The notes: a model not told the origin generated them from the letters alone. Shown: positions 43,429 through 53,995, counted from the stretch's first letter. The stretch: DNA of 64,000 nucleotides from Eikenella corrodens (GCF_900187105.1 NZ_LT906482.1:1054001-1118000), one strand, 5' to 3'. Translations and numbers: made by a program.

Positions 43429-44739
43429 ATGTTCCGTTCATTGCTTGTGGCCGCCGTATTGGCGGCTTCTGTGGTGCCGGCGGCGGCAGAAACCCAGTCG
43501 CGCGTGCTGGCCAATGGTATGAAAGTAATTGTGCGCGAAGACCACCGTGCGCCGGTGGCGGTTACGCAGTTGTGGTTTAAGGTGGGCAGTGCCGACGAGC
43601 ACGCAGGCAAAACCGGCCTGAGCCACGCCTTGGAGCACATGATGTTTAAAGGTACGCCCACCGTGCCTGCAGGCGAATTCAGCCGACGCATTTCCGCGCT
43701 GGGCGGCAGCGACAACGCCTTCACTTCGCGCAACGAAACCGTGTATCACCAAGAATTTGCCGTGGGCAGCCTGCCGCAGGTGCTGGAGCTGGAGGCCGAC
43801 CGCATGGTGAACCTGAATTTCAGCGATGCCGATTTTGGAAACGAAATGAAGGTAATCCGCGAAGAGCGCCGCCTCACCACCGATAACGACCCCGACGGCA
43901 AAATGTGGGAGCAGATTAATCTGAATGCCTATGCCAAGCCGGAAAACCGTGCGCCGGTTATCGGCTATGAGACGGATTTGCACACGCTCAAGCCGGAAGA
44001 TTTGCGCCAGTGGTACCGCGCCTGGTATGCGCCGCACAACGCCACGCTGGTGGTTGTGGGCGACGTGAAGGCGGGCGAAGTGCTGGATAACGCGGAAAAA
44101 CTGTTCGGCAGCCTGCCCGACCACCCGCTGCCCGCGCGCAACGATTTAACCGAGCCGCCGCAAACGGCCAACCGCTCCGCCCGCTCTACCGCGCCGGTAA
44201 GCTCGCCGGTGGTGGGTTTGGCTATTCAGGTGCCCGCCCTGCGCAAAGTGGACGACAAGCTGCCCTATGCGCTGAATATGCTGGCCGACGTGCTCGACGG
44301 CAGCATGTCTGCCCGCATCGAGCGCAATCTGGTGCGCGGCCGCAAGGTCGCCGTGGAAGCCTCGATGGGCTACGATATGCTCACCCGCTCGCCAGATGTG
44401 CTGCTGTTTAGCGGCACGCCCGCGCCGAATGTGAAGCCCGAGCAGCTCACGGCAGCGTTTTTGAACGAAGTACGCCAGATTGCCGAGCACGGCGTGAGCG
44501 AAGAGGAATTGGCGCGTGTGCGCAACCGCAGCCTGGCCGCGCGCGAGTTTGGCAAAGATTCGATGGAAACCCAAGCCACCAACATCGGCTCGCTGGAGTC
44601 GGCCGGCTTCTCTTACACGGATGAAGACGAAATTCTCCGCCGCCGCTTGGCCGTGAGCGCCGAAGAAGTGCGCGAGGCCGCCCGCTGGCTCCTGGCGCAG
44701 AAACACACCACTGTGGTGCTGTATCCCGAGTCCAAATAA
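43429..44739 (+). CDS. M16-family zinc metallopeptidase (catalytic)
   Basis: 436 residues from ATG 43429 (MFRSLLVAAVLAASVVPAAA, a signal peptide); the frame runs upstream without similarity. Inverted zinc motif H66-A-L-E69-H70 in LSHALEHMMFKGT, with the distal Glu region further on. Periplasmic pitrilysin-type peptidase, probably forming a complex with the inactive homologue encoded next. Confidence 0.92.
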   Translation: MFRSLLVAAVLAASVVPAAAETQSRVLANGMKVIVREDHRAPVAVTQLWFKVGSADEHAGKTGLSHALEHMMFKGTPTVPAGEFSRRISALGGSDNAFTSRNETVYHQEFAVGSLPQVLELEADRMVNLNFSDADFGNEMKVIREERRLTTDNDPDGKMWEQINLNAYAKPENRAPVIGYETDLHTLKPEDLRQWYRAWYAPHNATLVVVGDVKAGEVLDNAEKLFGSLPDHPLPARNDLTEPPQTANRSARSTAPVSSPVVGLAIQVPALRKVDDKLPYALNMLADVLDGSMSARIERNLVRGRKVAVEASMGYDMLTRSPDVLLFSGTPAPNVKPEQLTAAFLNEVRQIAEHGVSEEELARVRNRSLAAREFGKDSMETQATNIGSLESAGFSYTDEDEILRRRLAVSAEEVREAARWLLAQKHTTVVLYPESK

Positions 44740-44800
44740 GCGGCAAAGGCTACCTGAAACATGGAGGAATATGTTTCAGATAGCCTTCCGGTTCCCATTT

Positions 44801-44840
44801 AAGGCTACCTGAAAGCACCCGCTTCAGCGCAGCCCAAACC
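44801..44840. repeat. Extended-DUS repeat copy, inverted
   Basis: AAGGCTACCTGAAAGCACCC followed by GCTTCAGCGCAGCCCAAACC; reverse form of the 40-bp family, between the two peptidase genes. A second, imperfect inverted DUS pair precedes it at about 44745-44786. Confidence 0.55.
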
Positions 44841-44866
44841 GTATCCCAATTTAGGAGTGAATCCCC

Positions 44867-46207
44867 ATGAAACCCCTGTTCCGCACCTTGCTGCTGGCCT
44901 GCCTGCTGCCCGCCGCCGCGCTGGCCGAGAATATTCCGATTCAGCGCTGGCAAACCGCCGAGGGCACCAAAGTGCTGCTGGTGGAGCGGCATGAAAACCC
45001 AATTGTCGATATCGACGTAGCCTTCGATGCCGGCAGCAGCCGCGACAGCGCCAACAAAATCGGCGTGGCCGATTTCGCCGCCGGCCTGGCCGATACCGGC
45101 ACCAAAAGCCTGGGCGAAGAAGCCCTGCTCCAGCGCGTGGGCGATTTGGCCGTGAGCCTTTCCAGCTACAACACCACCGACACTTCCGGCGTGCGTCTGC
45201 GCAGCCTCTCCAAGCCGGATATCCTCAACCCTGCCCTCGGCCTGATGCGCGATGTGTTGGTTGAGCCCCGCTTCGATCCGGCCGTGCTCAAACGCGAGCA
45301 AGACCGTGCGGTGGAAACCCTCAAGCAAAACCGCACCCAGCCCGATTTCCTCGCCTCTGTAGCCAACACCCGGCAGGTGTATCCCGCCCATCCCTACGGC
45401 TATCCGGCCCGCACCAGCGAGCAAACCATCCGCCGCATCACCCCAGCCGACCTGCACCGCTTCCACCAGCAATATTTCACCCGCCGCAATGCCGTGGTGG
45501 CGATTGTGGGCGATGTCAGCCGCAGCCAGGCCGAAGCAATCGTGAGCAAACTCACTGGCGACTTGCCCACCGGCCAAGTCTTGCCGCCCCTGCCCGAAGC
45601 CACCCATGGCACGGTGCAAACCCAAACCCTGCCTCATAGCGGCACCCAGGCGCACATCGTATTGGGCATGCCCATCATCACGCCAAATGACCCCGACTAC
45701 TATGCCTTGGCCGTGGGCAACTACATTCTCGGCGGCGGCAGTTTCGACAGCCGGCTGATGAAAGTATTGCGCGACCAACACGGCTACACCTACGGCGCCT
45801 CTTCTCGCCTCACCCCCCTGCGCGCCCAAGGCCCGCTCACCATCTCCTTCGCCACCGAGAAATCCCGTGCCGCCGCTGCCCTGGCCGACACGCAGAAAGT
45901 GTTGCAGGAGTTCGCCGCCAACGGCCCCACCGAAGCCGAACTGGCGCAGGCCAAGGCCAGCCTCGTGGGCAGCTTCCCCCTGCGCTTCGACACCAACGCC
46001 GAACTGTTGGGCTACCTGAAACTCATCGGCCTCTACAACCTGCCCGACGACTACCTCAGCCGCTACCCGGCAGCCGTTTCCCGTTTAAGCGCCGAAGAAG
46101 TGAAAGCCGCCTGGCAGCGCCGCGTAACCGGCCTGCACACCACCGTGGTCGGCATGCCTCAATCCGGCAAACCCGCCGTCCGCCGCAGCAACGGCAGAAG
46201 GCGTTAG
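44867..46207 (+). CDS. M16-family peptidase-like protein, catalytically inactive type
   Basis: 446 residues with signal peptide (to about 20, AAALAE). Same fold as its neighbour, but the zinc-motif position reads GVADFAAGLADTG without H-x-x-E-H. The C-terminal half keeps GGGSFDSRLMKVLRDQHGYTYGASS, the substrate-binding R/Y region. Such active/inactive pairs form heterodimers in other bacteria. One in-frame DUS encodes LGYLKLIGL. Ends in Arg-rich tail. Confidence 0.88.
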   Translation: MKPLFRTLLLACLLPAAALAENIPIQRWQTAEGTKVLLVERHENPIVDIDVAFDAGSSRDSANKIGVADFAAGLADTGTKSLGEEALLQRVGDLAVSLSSYNTTDTSGVRLRSLSKPDILNPALGLMRDVLVEPRFDPAVLKREQDRAVETLKQNRTQPDFLASVANTRQVYPAHPYGYPARTSEQTIRRITPADLHRFHQQYFTRRNAVVAIVGDVSRSQAEAIVSKLTGDLPTGQVLPPLPEATHGTVQTQTLPHSGTQAHIVLGMPIITPNDPDYYALAVGNYILGGGSFDSRLMKVLRDQHGYTYGASSRLTPLRAQGPLTISFATEKSRAAAALADTQKVLQEFAANGPTEAELAQAKASLVGSFPLRFDTNAELLGYLKLIGLYNLPDDYLSRYPAAVSRLSAEEVKAAWQRRVTGLHTTVVGMPQSGKPAVRRSNGRRR

Positions 46208-46242
46208 GCACAATCCGCTTGCTTGAACCAAGCGTGATCAAA

Positions 46243-46275
46243 CAAAAGGCTACCTGAAACTTTCAGGTAGCCTTT
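46243..46275. terminator. Inverted-DUS terminator
   Basis: AAAAGGCTACCTGAA and reverse complement with a short loop and T run, after the second M16 gene. Confidence 0.85.
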
Positions 46276-46417
46276 TCTGCAACCCCTAATTTCCGTAAAG
46301 CCCTGCCAACAAAGCCTCGGCGGGGTAAGGATAGGTTAATCAGATAGCGCAGGCGGCAGCAGTTTTCTAGAATAGCCATATTTCTTAATAGCTGCCGGAA
46401 AGGGCAGGCGGAACAAG

Positions 46418-47581
46418 ATGAAAAAACCGTTGAAATGGACATTGTGGGCAGTGGCGGCGCTGGCCGTGGGCGCGGCGGGTTATGCCTTTTTGAAGCCGAG
46501 CAAGCCGCAAACCACCTATCTCACCGAAGAAGTGAAGCGTGCCGATGTGCGCCAAACCGTATCCGCCACCGGCGAGATTTCCGCCGCGCAACTGGTGGAC
46601 GTGGGCGCCCAGGCTTCCGGCCAAATCAAACACCTGTATGTGAAGCTCGGGCAGCACGTGGAAAAAGGCGACCTCATCGCCGAAATCGATTCCACCACCC
46701 AGCTCAACGCACTGAACACGAATAAGGCCAAGCTGGAAACTTATCAGGCGCAGCTCGTGTCTGCCCGCGTGGCGCTGCAAAACGCCGAACGAAAATACCG
46801 CCGCGAGCAGGCCTTGTGGGCGGAAAACGCCACCTCCAAAGAAGAGCTGGAAAGCGCACAGGGCTCGTATGCCGCCGCCAAGGCGCAGGTGGGCGAGCTG
46901 CAATCTTCTATTCGCCAAACCCGTATCGCCATCAATACGGCTGAAGCCGACTTGGGCTACACCCGCATCACTGCGCCGATTTCCGGCACGATGGTTTCGG
47001 TGAAAGTGGAAGAAGGGCAAACCGTGAACGCGGTGCAAACCACGCCCGCCATCGGCCAAGTGGCCGATTTGAGCCATATGCTGAACAAGATGCAGATTGC
47101 CGAGGGCGACGTAACCCGCGTGAAAGCCGGCCAAACCCTGCTGTTCACCACCTTGGCCGACCCCGACAGCGAACGGGAAGCCAAGCTGGATAGTGTCGAC
47201 CCGGGCTTAACCACCCTGTCACAAGGCAGCTACACCACCAGCACCGACACCACCAGCACCGCCATCTATTACTACGCCCGCTCGCTCGTGCCGAACGAAG
47301 ACGGCAAGCTCGCCATCGGCATGACCACGCAAAACAATATCGTGATCGGTGAGGCCAAAAACGTGCTCACCGTTCCCGCCACTGCGGTGAAGCAGCGCGG
47401 CCGCGAACGCTATGTGCGCGTGCTGAAAGCCGACAACCAAGTGGAAGAGCGTACGATTACCGTGGGCATCAGCGACGGCACGCGCACCGAAGTGAAATCG
47501 GGCGTGAAAGAGGGCGAGAAAGTGATTGTGTCGGAGAGCGACGGCACGGTGAAAGAGTGGCAGGGCGGCCCGCCAGTATAA
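46418..47581 (+). CDS. macA: MacA-type periplasmic adaptor
   Basis: 387 residues. Membrane anchor (7-25), lipoyl/barrel-sandwich halves around VSATGEISAAQLVDVGAQAS and AEADLGYTRITAPISGTMV, a coiled-coil hairpin (about 95-160, rich in Ala/Glu/Lys) and C-terminal membrane-proximal domain. Links MacB to the outer-membrane channel. Confidence 0.93.
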   Translation: MKKPLKWTLWAVAALAVGAAGYAFLKPSKPQTTYLTEEVKRADVRQTVSATGEISAAQLVDVGAQASGQIKHLYVKLGQHVEKGDLIAEIDSTTQLNALNTNKAKLETYQAQLVSARVALQNAERKYRREQALWAENATSKEELESAQGSYAAAKAQVGELQSSIRQTRIAINTAEADLGYTRITAPISGTMVSVKVEEGQTVNAVQTTPAIGQVADLSHMLNKMQIAEGDVTRVKAGQTLLFTTLADPDSEREAKLDSVDPGLTTLSQGSYTTSTDTTSTAIYYYARSLVPNEDGKLAIGMTTQNNIVIGEAKNVLTVPATAVKQRGRERYVRVLKADNQVEERTITVGISDGTRTEVKSGVKEGEKVIVSESDGTVKEWQGGPPV

Positions 47582-47697
47582 GCTGGCTCCCACTTTGCGA
47601 TATCAGGCTACCTGAAAACCCAAAGGCTACCTGAAACCTCTGCTTTAAAGCCTGCTTCTATTGTTTCAGGTAGCCTCCCCGCCGCAACGAAAGCCGT

Positions 47698-49641
47698 ATG
47701 CATATGAACCTAATCGAATGCCGCAACATCAACCGCTATTTCGGCGAAGACGCCAACCGCGTCCACGTTTTGAAAGACATCAGCCTCACCATCCAAAAAG
47801 GCGATTTCATTGCCATCATCGGCCAATCCGGCTCCGGAAAATCCACGTTGATGAATATCATTGGCTGCCTCGATAGCGCCACTTCCGGCTCGTATCAAAT
47901 CGACGGCGTGGAAACTTCGCAGATGAGCGGCGACGAGCTGGCCGCGTTGCGCCGGCGCAAATTCGGTTTTATTTTTCAGCGCTACAACCTATTGGGCGCA
48001 TTAAGCGCGCGCGAAAATGTTGCGCTGCCCGCCGTGTATGCCGGCATGGATCAAAAAGAGCGGAATGAACGCGCAACTCAGCTTCTGGCCGACTTGGGCT
48101 TGGAAGGCAAGGAAGACAACCGCCCCAACCAGCTCTCCGGCGGCCAGCAGCAGCGCGTGTCTATTGCCCGCGCCCTGATGAACGGCGGCGAAATCATCTT
48201 GGCCGACGAGCCCACCGGCGCACTCGACTCCGGCAGCGGCGAGATGGTGATGGAAATCATCCGCGGGCTGCACGCCAAAGGCCACACCATTATTTTGGTA
48301 ACCCACGACCAGAAAATCGCCGCCTTTGCCAACCGTGTGATTGAAATCAAAGACGGCGAAATCATCGCCGATACCAGCAAAAACGCCGAAATCCCGCCCA
48401 GCAGCGTGGAAAGCCGCGCCGAAAAGGCATCTTGGCTGTTTTATAAAGACCAGTTTGTGGAAGCCTTCAAAATGTCGGTGCAGGCCATCATGTCGCACAA
48501 AATGCGCTCCCTGCTCACCATGCTCGGCATTATTATCGGCATTGCGTCGGTGGTATCCGTGGTGGCGCTGGGGCGCGGCACGCAGGAGAAAATCCTCTCC
48601 GACATTAGCTCCATCGGCACCAACACCATCGGCGTGTATCCCGGCAAAAGCTTCGGCGACCGCCACCGGGGCCGCATCCGCACGCTCACCATTGCCGATG
48701 CCGAAGCCATCGGCAAACAAAGCTATGTGGATAGCGTGACCCCGATGACCACTTCCAGCGCCACCGTTACCTACCGCAACACCAACGTTACCGCCCAGCT
48801 CTACGGCGCGGGCGAGCAGTATTTCAATGTGCGCGGCATCAAGCTTGACCAAGGCCGGCTGTTTAACCAAGACGACGTAGACACTGCCGCGCAAGTGGTG
48901 GTTATCGATCCGAACACCCGCAAACAGTTGTTCCCAGAAGGTACCAACCCCATCGGCCAAACCATTCTGTTTGGCAAACGCCCGCTGCGCGTGATCGGCA
49001 TCAGTGCGGAAGACCAAAACGGCTGGGGCGGCGGCGACAGCCTGCAAATGTGGGCGCCCTACACCACGGTGATGAACCGTATTTCAGGCGAGCGCTACAT
49101 CAGCGCGGTAACTGTGAAAATCCGCGACGACGTGAGCACCTCCGTAGCCGAGCAGGGCATTAAAGAGCTGCTACTGGCGCGGCACGGCCAGGAAGATTTC
49201 TTCACCAGCAACAGCGACAGCATCAAGCAAACCATCGAAAAAACCACCGGCGCGATGACCCTGCTGATTTCCTGTATTGCCCTGATTTCACTGGTGGTGG
49301 GCGGCATTGGCGTAATGAATATCATGCTGGTGTCGGTAACCGAGCGCACCAAGGAAATCGGCGTGCGCATGGCCATCGGTGCGCGGCAGGGCAATATTTT
49401 GCAGCAGTTTCTGATTGAAGCCGTGCTCATCTGCCTCATCGGCGGCGCGGCCGGCATCCTGCTTTCCTACTTAATCGGCTTGGGCTTCAATGCGCTGACC
49501 AGCGAGTTTGCTATGTCGTTCTCCACCTGGTCGATTGTGAGCGCGGTGTGCTGCTCCACCTTCATCGGCGTACTGTTCGGCTTCATGCCCGCCAAAAACG
49601 CCTCCAAGCTCAACCCGATTGCCGCCCTGTCGCGCGATTAG
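47698..49641 (+). CDS. macB: MacB-type ABC transporter (ATPase + permease)
   Basis: 647 residues. Walker A GQSGSGKSTLM, signature LSGGQQQR, Walker B ILADEPTGALD in the N-terminal ATPase (1-235); helix 1 about 273-295, a large periplasmic domain, then three C-terminal helices with VTERTKEIGVRMAIGARQGN. Exports macrolides, peptides or other envelope substrates with MacA. Three DUS separate it from macA. Confidence 0.95.
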   Translation: MHMNLIECRNINRYFGEDANRVHVLKDISLTIQKGDFIAIIGQSGSGKSTLMNIIGCLDSATSGSYQIDGVETSQMSGDELAALRRRKFGFIFQRYNLLGALSARENVALPAVYAGMDQKERNERATQLLADLGLEGKEDNRPNQLSGGQQQRVSIARALMNGGEIILADEPTGALDSGSGEMVMEIIRGLHAKGHTIILVTHDQKIAAFANRVIEIKDGEIIADTSKNAEIPPSSVESRAEKASWLFYKDQFVEAFKMSVQAIMSHKMRSLLTMLGIIIGIASVVSVVALGRGTQEKILSDISSIGTNTIGVYPGKSFGDRHRGRIRTLTIADAEAIGKQSYVDSVTPMTTSSATVTYRNTNVTAQLYGAGEQYFNVRGIKLDQGRLFNQDDVDTAAQVVVIDPNTRKQLFPEGTNPIGQTILFGKRPLRVIGISAEDQNGWGGGDSLQMWAPYTTVMNRISGERYISAVTVKIRDDVSTSVAEQGIKELLLARHGQEDFFTSNSDSIKQTIEKTTGAMTLLISCIALISLVVGGIGVMNIMLVSVTERTKEIGVRMAIGARQGNILQQFLIEAVLICLIGGAAGILLSYLIGLGFNALTSEFAMSFSTWSIVSAVCCSTFIGVLFGFMPAKNASKLNPIAALSRD

Positions 49642-49840
49642 CGGCGGGCTGCAAGCGTGAGCAGCCATCAAGCCAAAACCGCCCGATATTTTCAGGTAGC
49701 CTGCAAGGAGTAGGTAGAGGCTACCTGAAAACAGGGTAAACAGGATTGCAAGCTAAAGTGAACGATTTTTCAGGTAGCCTCCAACCGGTAATCCAGGCTA
49801 CCTGAAACCCACCCGACACCCAACCAAGAAACGAGGGTTT

Positions 49841-51286
49841 ATGAACCAAACAACCCACCCGCCCATCCGTGCTGCCGCGCTGGCGCTGCTTCTGCTCGCC
49901 GGCTGCACCATCGACCAAACCCCCAACACCCAAATCGGCCTCGCCCAAGCTCAGCGCGAAGGCAGCGTGCAAACCGCCACCGGCGAAAGCGGCCACTGCC
50001 CCGATCCCGCCGGCTGCGCCTACCAAACCGAAGGCAACTGGTGGCAAAGCTTCGGCGACAGCGGGCTCAACGCCCTGGTGGAGCAGGCCTTGGCCAACAA
50101 TGTGGATTTGAAACAGGCCGCCGTTAGCGTGAACAAAGCCCTGTATCAGGCCAACATTCTCGGTGCCAATCTCGTGCCTGAATTCAACGCTTCGCTCGGC
50201 GCCAATGCCAACCGTAACCTCGATACCCGCCAAAACAGCCACAGCTACAGCAGCCAGCTCGGCTTAAGCTACGAGCTCGATTTATGGCGCAAACTCAACG
50301 CCACCGCCTCTGCCCAAGCGTGGGAGCAGCGAGCCACCGAGCAAGATTTGGCCGCCACCCGCCTCACCGTAATCAACAATGTGGTCGATGCCTATTTTCA
50401 GGTAGCCTATCTCAACGAAGCCATCAAGCTCACCGAAAAAACCATCGAGCAATACAAACAAATCCTACAAATCGCCCGCAGCAAATACCGCCACGGCCGC
50501 GTGGCCTCGATTGAGGTTACCCAGGCCGAGCAATCCTTGCTCGCCGCCGAAAACAGCCTGCTTTCCCTGCAACAGAGCCGCAGCAACACCGAAGCCACCC
50601 TGCGCAACCTGCTCAACCTGCGCCCCGGCCAGGCAATGGCCGTGCAGCCCGAATCCTTCCGACTGCCCGAAGGCGGCAAGCTCGATTTGAATGTGCCCAT
50701 CTCCACCCTCGCCGCCCGCCCCGATCTCATCGCCGCCGACTACCGATTGCAGTCCGCCCTCAAAAGCCAGCAGGCGCAATACCGCAGCTGGTATCCCAGC
50801 ATCACGCTGAACGCCGCGCTGAGTACCTCGTCCGAACACAGCAAAAACCTGTTCAACGTGCCGATATTGGGCGGCAGCGTCAGCCTCAACCTGCCCTTCC
50901 TCAACTGGCGCACCATGAACTGGAAAGACCGCAGCGCCGAAGCCGACTTTGAAAATGCCAAACTCGCCTTCGAAAAAGCCCTCACCACCGCGCTCAACGA
51001 AGTCGACACCAACTACCGCCAATACCGCGCCAGCCGCCAAACCCTGGAGAACCAGCGCCGCCGCCACCGGCTCGACGTTGAAAACAGCCGCTACTACCGC
51101 GTGCGCTACCAACACGGCCGCAACGAGCTCAAAGACTGGCTCTCCGCGCTGAATACCGAATATTCCGGCGCGCAAAGCCTGCTCGAAGCCCGCTACCAGA
51201 CCCTGCGCTACGAAAGCATGGTGTATAAAGCCATGGCCGGCCGTTACCGGAAAGCTTCTGCCCCAACGGCGCAGCCAGCGCAGTAG
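49841..51286 (+). CDS. Outer-membrane efflux lipoprotein (NodT/TolC family)
   Basis: 481 residues. Lipoprotein signal with LLAGC; NWWQSFGDSGLNALVEQALANN is the family N-terminus, and the two halves repeat long helical hairpins. Completes a MacA-MacB-channel tripartite pump. An in-frame DUS encodes YFQVAYLNE. Confidence 0.9.
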   Translation: MNQTTHPPIRAAALALLLLAGCTIDQTPNTQIGLAQAQREGSVQTATGESGHCPDPAGCAYQTEGNWWQSFGDSGLNALVEQALANNVDLKQAAVSVNKALYQANILGANLVPEFNASLGANANRNLDTRQNSHSYSSQLGLSYELDLWRKLNATASAQAWEQRATEQDLAATRLTVINNVVDAYFQVAYLNEAIKLTEKTIEQYKQILQIARSKYRHGRVASIEVTQAEQSLLAAENSLLSLQQSRSNTEATLRNLLNLRPGQAMAVQPESFRLPEGGKLDLNVPISTLAARPDLIAADYRLQSALKSQQAQYRSWYPSITLNAALSTSSEHSKNLFNVPILGGSVSLNLPFLNWRTMNWKDRSAEADFENAKLAFEKALTTALNEVDTNYRQYRASRQTLENQRRRHRLDVENSRYYRVRYQHGRNELKDWLSALNTEYSGAQSLLEARYQTLRYESMVYKAMAGRYRKASAPTAQPAQ

Positions 51287-51309
51287 TTTGGCGCCTGATT
51301 TATCTATGG

Positions 51310-51355
51310 AACAACCAAGCCGGGCGGGCATACAGCCGTCCGGTTTGGTTGTTTT
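51310..51355 (+). terminator. Terminator of the macAB operon
   Basis: Long stem AACAACCAAGCCGG... / ...CCGGTTTGGTTGTT with T run; the T run is shared with the start of an inverted DUS. Confidence 0.8.
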
Positions 51356-51638
51356 CAGGTAGCCTTTGGTCATACCAGCAGCAAACAGCCAATGCAGCCA
51401 TTACCTAGCGGGAGGCTACCTGAATCTTGATGGTTAGGTTGGTATTGCCGCTCTGACATTTTGCTCTGTCTGCTCCCCACATTTTCAGGTAGCCTTTTGC
51501 TGCTATCTTGGCGATTGCCAAGGCTCAAGAGGCTACCTGAAAAGCGTCAATACAGCTCAAGCCCGACAAACAAACTTTACCTTCGCCTGCCAAGTTTTTT
51601 GTAAAAACCAACAATGGTGTTATCCGATCGGTGATTTG

Positions 51639-51652
51639 TTGACCTAAATCAA
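51639..51652. promoter_or_regulatory. FNR-like box upstream of cstA
   Basis: TTGACCTAAATCAA matches TTGAT-N4-ATCAA at nine of ten positions. A TATATT -10-like element lies about 17 bp downstream (51669-51674). Confidence 0.5.
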
Positions 51653-51904
51653 ATTATTCTTGATCCAGTATATTTTTGTACTGAATCTAGGCTTTTCCGT
51701 CTAAAACGTGGCAAAAACAGCCTCGTTCGCTTGAAAATTTAACGTAATTATTCCCACGAATATGTTAAGCTTATGCCGTTTGGTAGTTAAGACGTTTGTG
51801 TCTTTAGCATAGCGTTTGATTGCTGGATAGGGGGCTGCCGAAGGTGGGCAGTATGGCCTGGCCAAGCAGCCGTTTTATGTTTGTTGAATCGGAGTGTTGT
51901 TATC

Positions 51905-53995
51905 ATGAACAAACTCAAAAGCTTCCTGATATGGGGCGTTGTGGTGTTGGCTGGCTTGGCCGCCTTTACCACTTTGGCTATCCATCGCGGTGAGCAGGTA
52001 AGTGCGGTGTGGATGGTGATTGCTGCCGTCTCCGTATATGCCATTGCCTACCGCTTTTATAGTCTCTACATTGCCAAAAACGTAATGCAGCTCGATCCCA
52101 ACCGGCTCACGCCGGCCGAGCGCCATAACGATGGCTTGGACTATGTGCCGACGCACAAAGGCGTGCTGTTCGGCCACCATTTTGCCGCCATCGCTGGCGC
52201 CGGCCCGTTAGTAGGTCCGGTATTGGCCGCGCAGATGGGTTACCTGCCCGGCACGCTGTGGATTATCTTCGGCGTGGTGTTTGCCGGTGCGGTTCAGGAC
52301 GCGATGGTGTTGTTCGTGTCCATGCGCCGTGACGGTAAATCCTTGGGCGACATCGTGAAACAAGAGCTGGGCACTGTAGCCGGCGTGATTGCCTCCATCG
52401 GTATTCTGATGATTATGGTGATCATCATGGCCGTGTTGGCGCTGATTGTGGTGAAAGCATTGATCCACAGCCCGTGGGGTACCTTCACCATCGCCACTAC
52501 CATCCCGATCGCTCTGTTTATGGGTATCTACACCCGCTATATCCGTCCGGGCAAAATCGGCGAGATTTCCATCGTCGGCTTTATCCTGCTGGTGTTGGCG
52601 ATTGTGTACGGTAAAAACGTGGCCGAAAGCTCCTTTGGGCATATCTTCGACCTGGAAGGTCTGTCTATCGCTTGGGCGGTGATGATCTACGGTTTCATCG
52701 CTTCCGTGCTGCCAGTGTGGCTGCTGCTCACCCCGCGTGACTACCTCTCCACCTTCCTGAAAATCGGTACCATCATTGCATTGGCTTTGGGCATTGTCAT
52801 TGTTAGCCCGCCGCTGCAAATGCACGCCGTTACCCGCTTTATCGACGGTACCGGCCCGGTATTCTCAGGCCATCTCTTCCCCTTCCTGTTCATTACCATC
52901 GCTTGCGGTGCGGTATCCGGCTTCCATGCCCTGATTTCTTCAGGTACCACGCCGAAAATGGTGGAAAACGAAGAGCACGTACGCATGATCGGCTACGGCG
53001 GCATGATTATGGAAAGCTTTGTGGCCATTATGGCGCTGGCTGCCGCTTCTTCGCTTGATCCTGGTGTGTACTTCGCCATGAACAGCCCGGCTGCCCTGAT
53101 CGGCACCGACGCTGCCAATGCCGCACACGTGATCACCACCCAGCTGGGCTTCCCGGTAAGCGAAGCTACCCTGCTGCACGTGGCCAAAGAAGTGGGCGAA
53201 CACACCATTCTGTCTCGTGCAGGCGGTGCGCCGACTCTGGCCGTGGGTATGGCTCACATCATGAGCCAGCTGATCCCGGGCGAAAGCATGATGGCATTCT
53301 GGTATCACTTCGCGTTGCTGTTTGAAGCCCTGTTCATCCTCACTGCTGTGGACGCCGGTACCCGTGTGGCCCGCTTCATGATCCAGGACTTGGGCAGTAT
53401 CTTCTACAAACCCTTCGGCAACACCGACAGCCTACCGGCTAACTTGATTGCCACCTTTATGGCCGTTGCACTGTGGGGTTACTTCCTCTACACCGGTGTA
53501 ACCGACCCGCTGGGCGGCATCAACTCCCTGTGGCCGCTGTTTGGTATCGCCAACCAGATGCTTGCAGGTGTGGCTCTGATCCTGTGTACCGTGGTTCTGA
53601 TTAAGATGAAACGCGACCGCTACATCTGGGTTACTTTGGTTCCGGCGCTCGGCGTATTGTTGGTAACTTGCTATGCCGGCTGGCAAAAAGTGTTCGATTC
53701 CAACCCGCGCGTAAGCTTTATGGCCCACGCTGCCAAATACAAAGAAGCCTTGGCTCGCGGTGAAATCTTGGCTCCGGCTAAAACCGCCGAAGAGATGAGC
53801 CGCATCGCCTTCAACGACTATGTAAACTCCGGCCTGACCGTGCTGTTCTTGGCTGTGGTGGTAGTTGTGGCTGTTTACGGCTTCCAGGTAGCCATGAAGG
53901 CTCGTAAGGTTGGCTGGCCGACCGCTCAGGAAATCCCGCCGGTATTCCGCAACGAAACCGCTGGTGCAAGCTCCGAGGCCGTGAATGAAGCATAA
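51905..53995 (+). CDS. cstA: CstA-type peptide/pyruvate transporter
   Basis: 696 residues from ATG 51905, preceded by CGGAGTG. About 16 membrane helices. GHHFAAIAGAGPLVGPVLAAQMGYLPG is the invariant CstA signature; also VSGFHALISSGTTPKM. Relatives (CstA, BtsT) take up pyruvate or peptides on carbon starvation. Overlaps the ybdD-like gene. Confidence 0.93.
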   Translation: MNKLKSFLIWGVVVLAGLAAFTTLAIHRGEQVSAVWMVIAAVSVYAIAYRFYSLYIAKNVMQLDPNRLTPAERHNDGLDYVPTHKGVLFGHHFAAIAGAGPLVGPVLAAQMGYLPGTLWIIFGVVFAGAVQDAMVLFVSMRRDGKSLGDIVKQELGTVAGVIASIGILMIMVIIMAVLALIVVKALIHSPWGTFTIATTIPIALFMGIYTRYIRPGKIGEISIVGFILLVLAIVYGKNVAESSFGHIFDLEGLSIAWAVMIYGFIASVLPVWLLLTPRDYLSTFLKIGTIIALALGIVIVSPPLQMHAVTRFIDGTGPVFSGHLFPFLFITIACGAVSGFHALISSGTTPKMVENEEHVRMIGYGGMIMESFVAIMALAAASSLDPGVYFAMNSPAALIGTDAANAAHVITTQLGFPVSEATLLHVAKEVGEHTILSRAGGAPTLAVGMAHIMSQLIPGESMMAFWYHFALLFEALFILTAVDAGTRVARFMIQDLGSIFYKPFGNTDSLPANLIATFMAVALWGYFLYTGVTDPLGGINSLWPLFGIANQMLAGVALILCTVVLIKMKRDRYIWVTLVPALGVLLVTCYAGWQKVFDSNPRVSFMAHAAKYKEALARGEILAPAKTAEEMSRIAFNDYVNSGLTVLFLAVVVVVAVYGFQVAMKARKVGWPTAQEIPPVFRNETAGASSEAVNEA

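Larger units (their letters stand above)
51287..51904. other. 618-bp intergenic region upstream of cstA
   Basis: No gene. Left: hairpin terminator at 51310-51355 and four DUS (about 51353, 51412, 51483, 51530). Right: AT-rich promoter region with an FNR-like box. Unusually long for this compact window, suggesting complex control of cstA. Confidence 0.65.
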
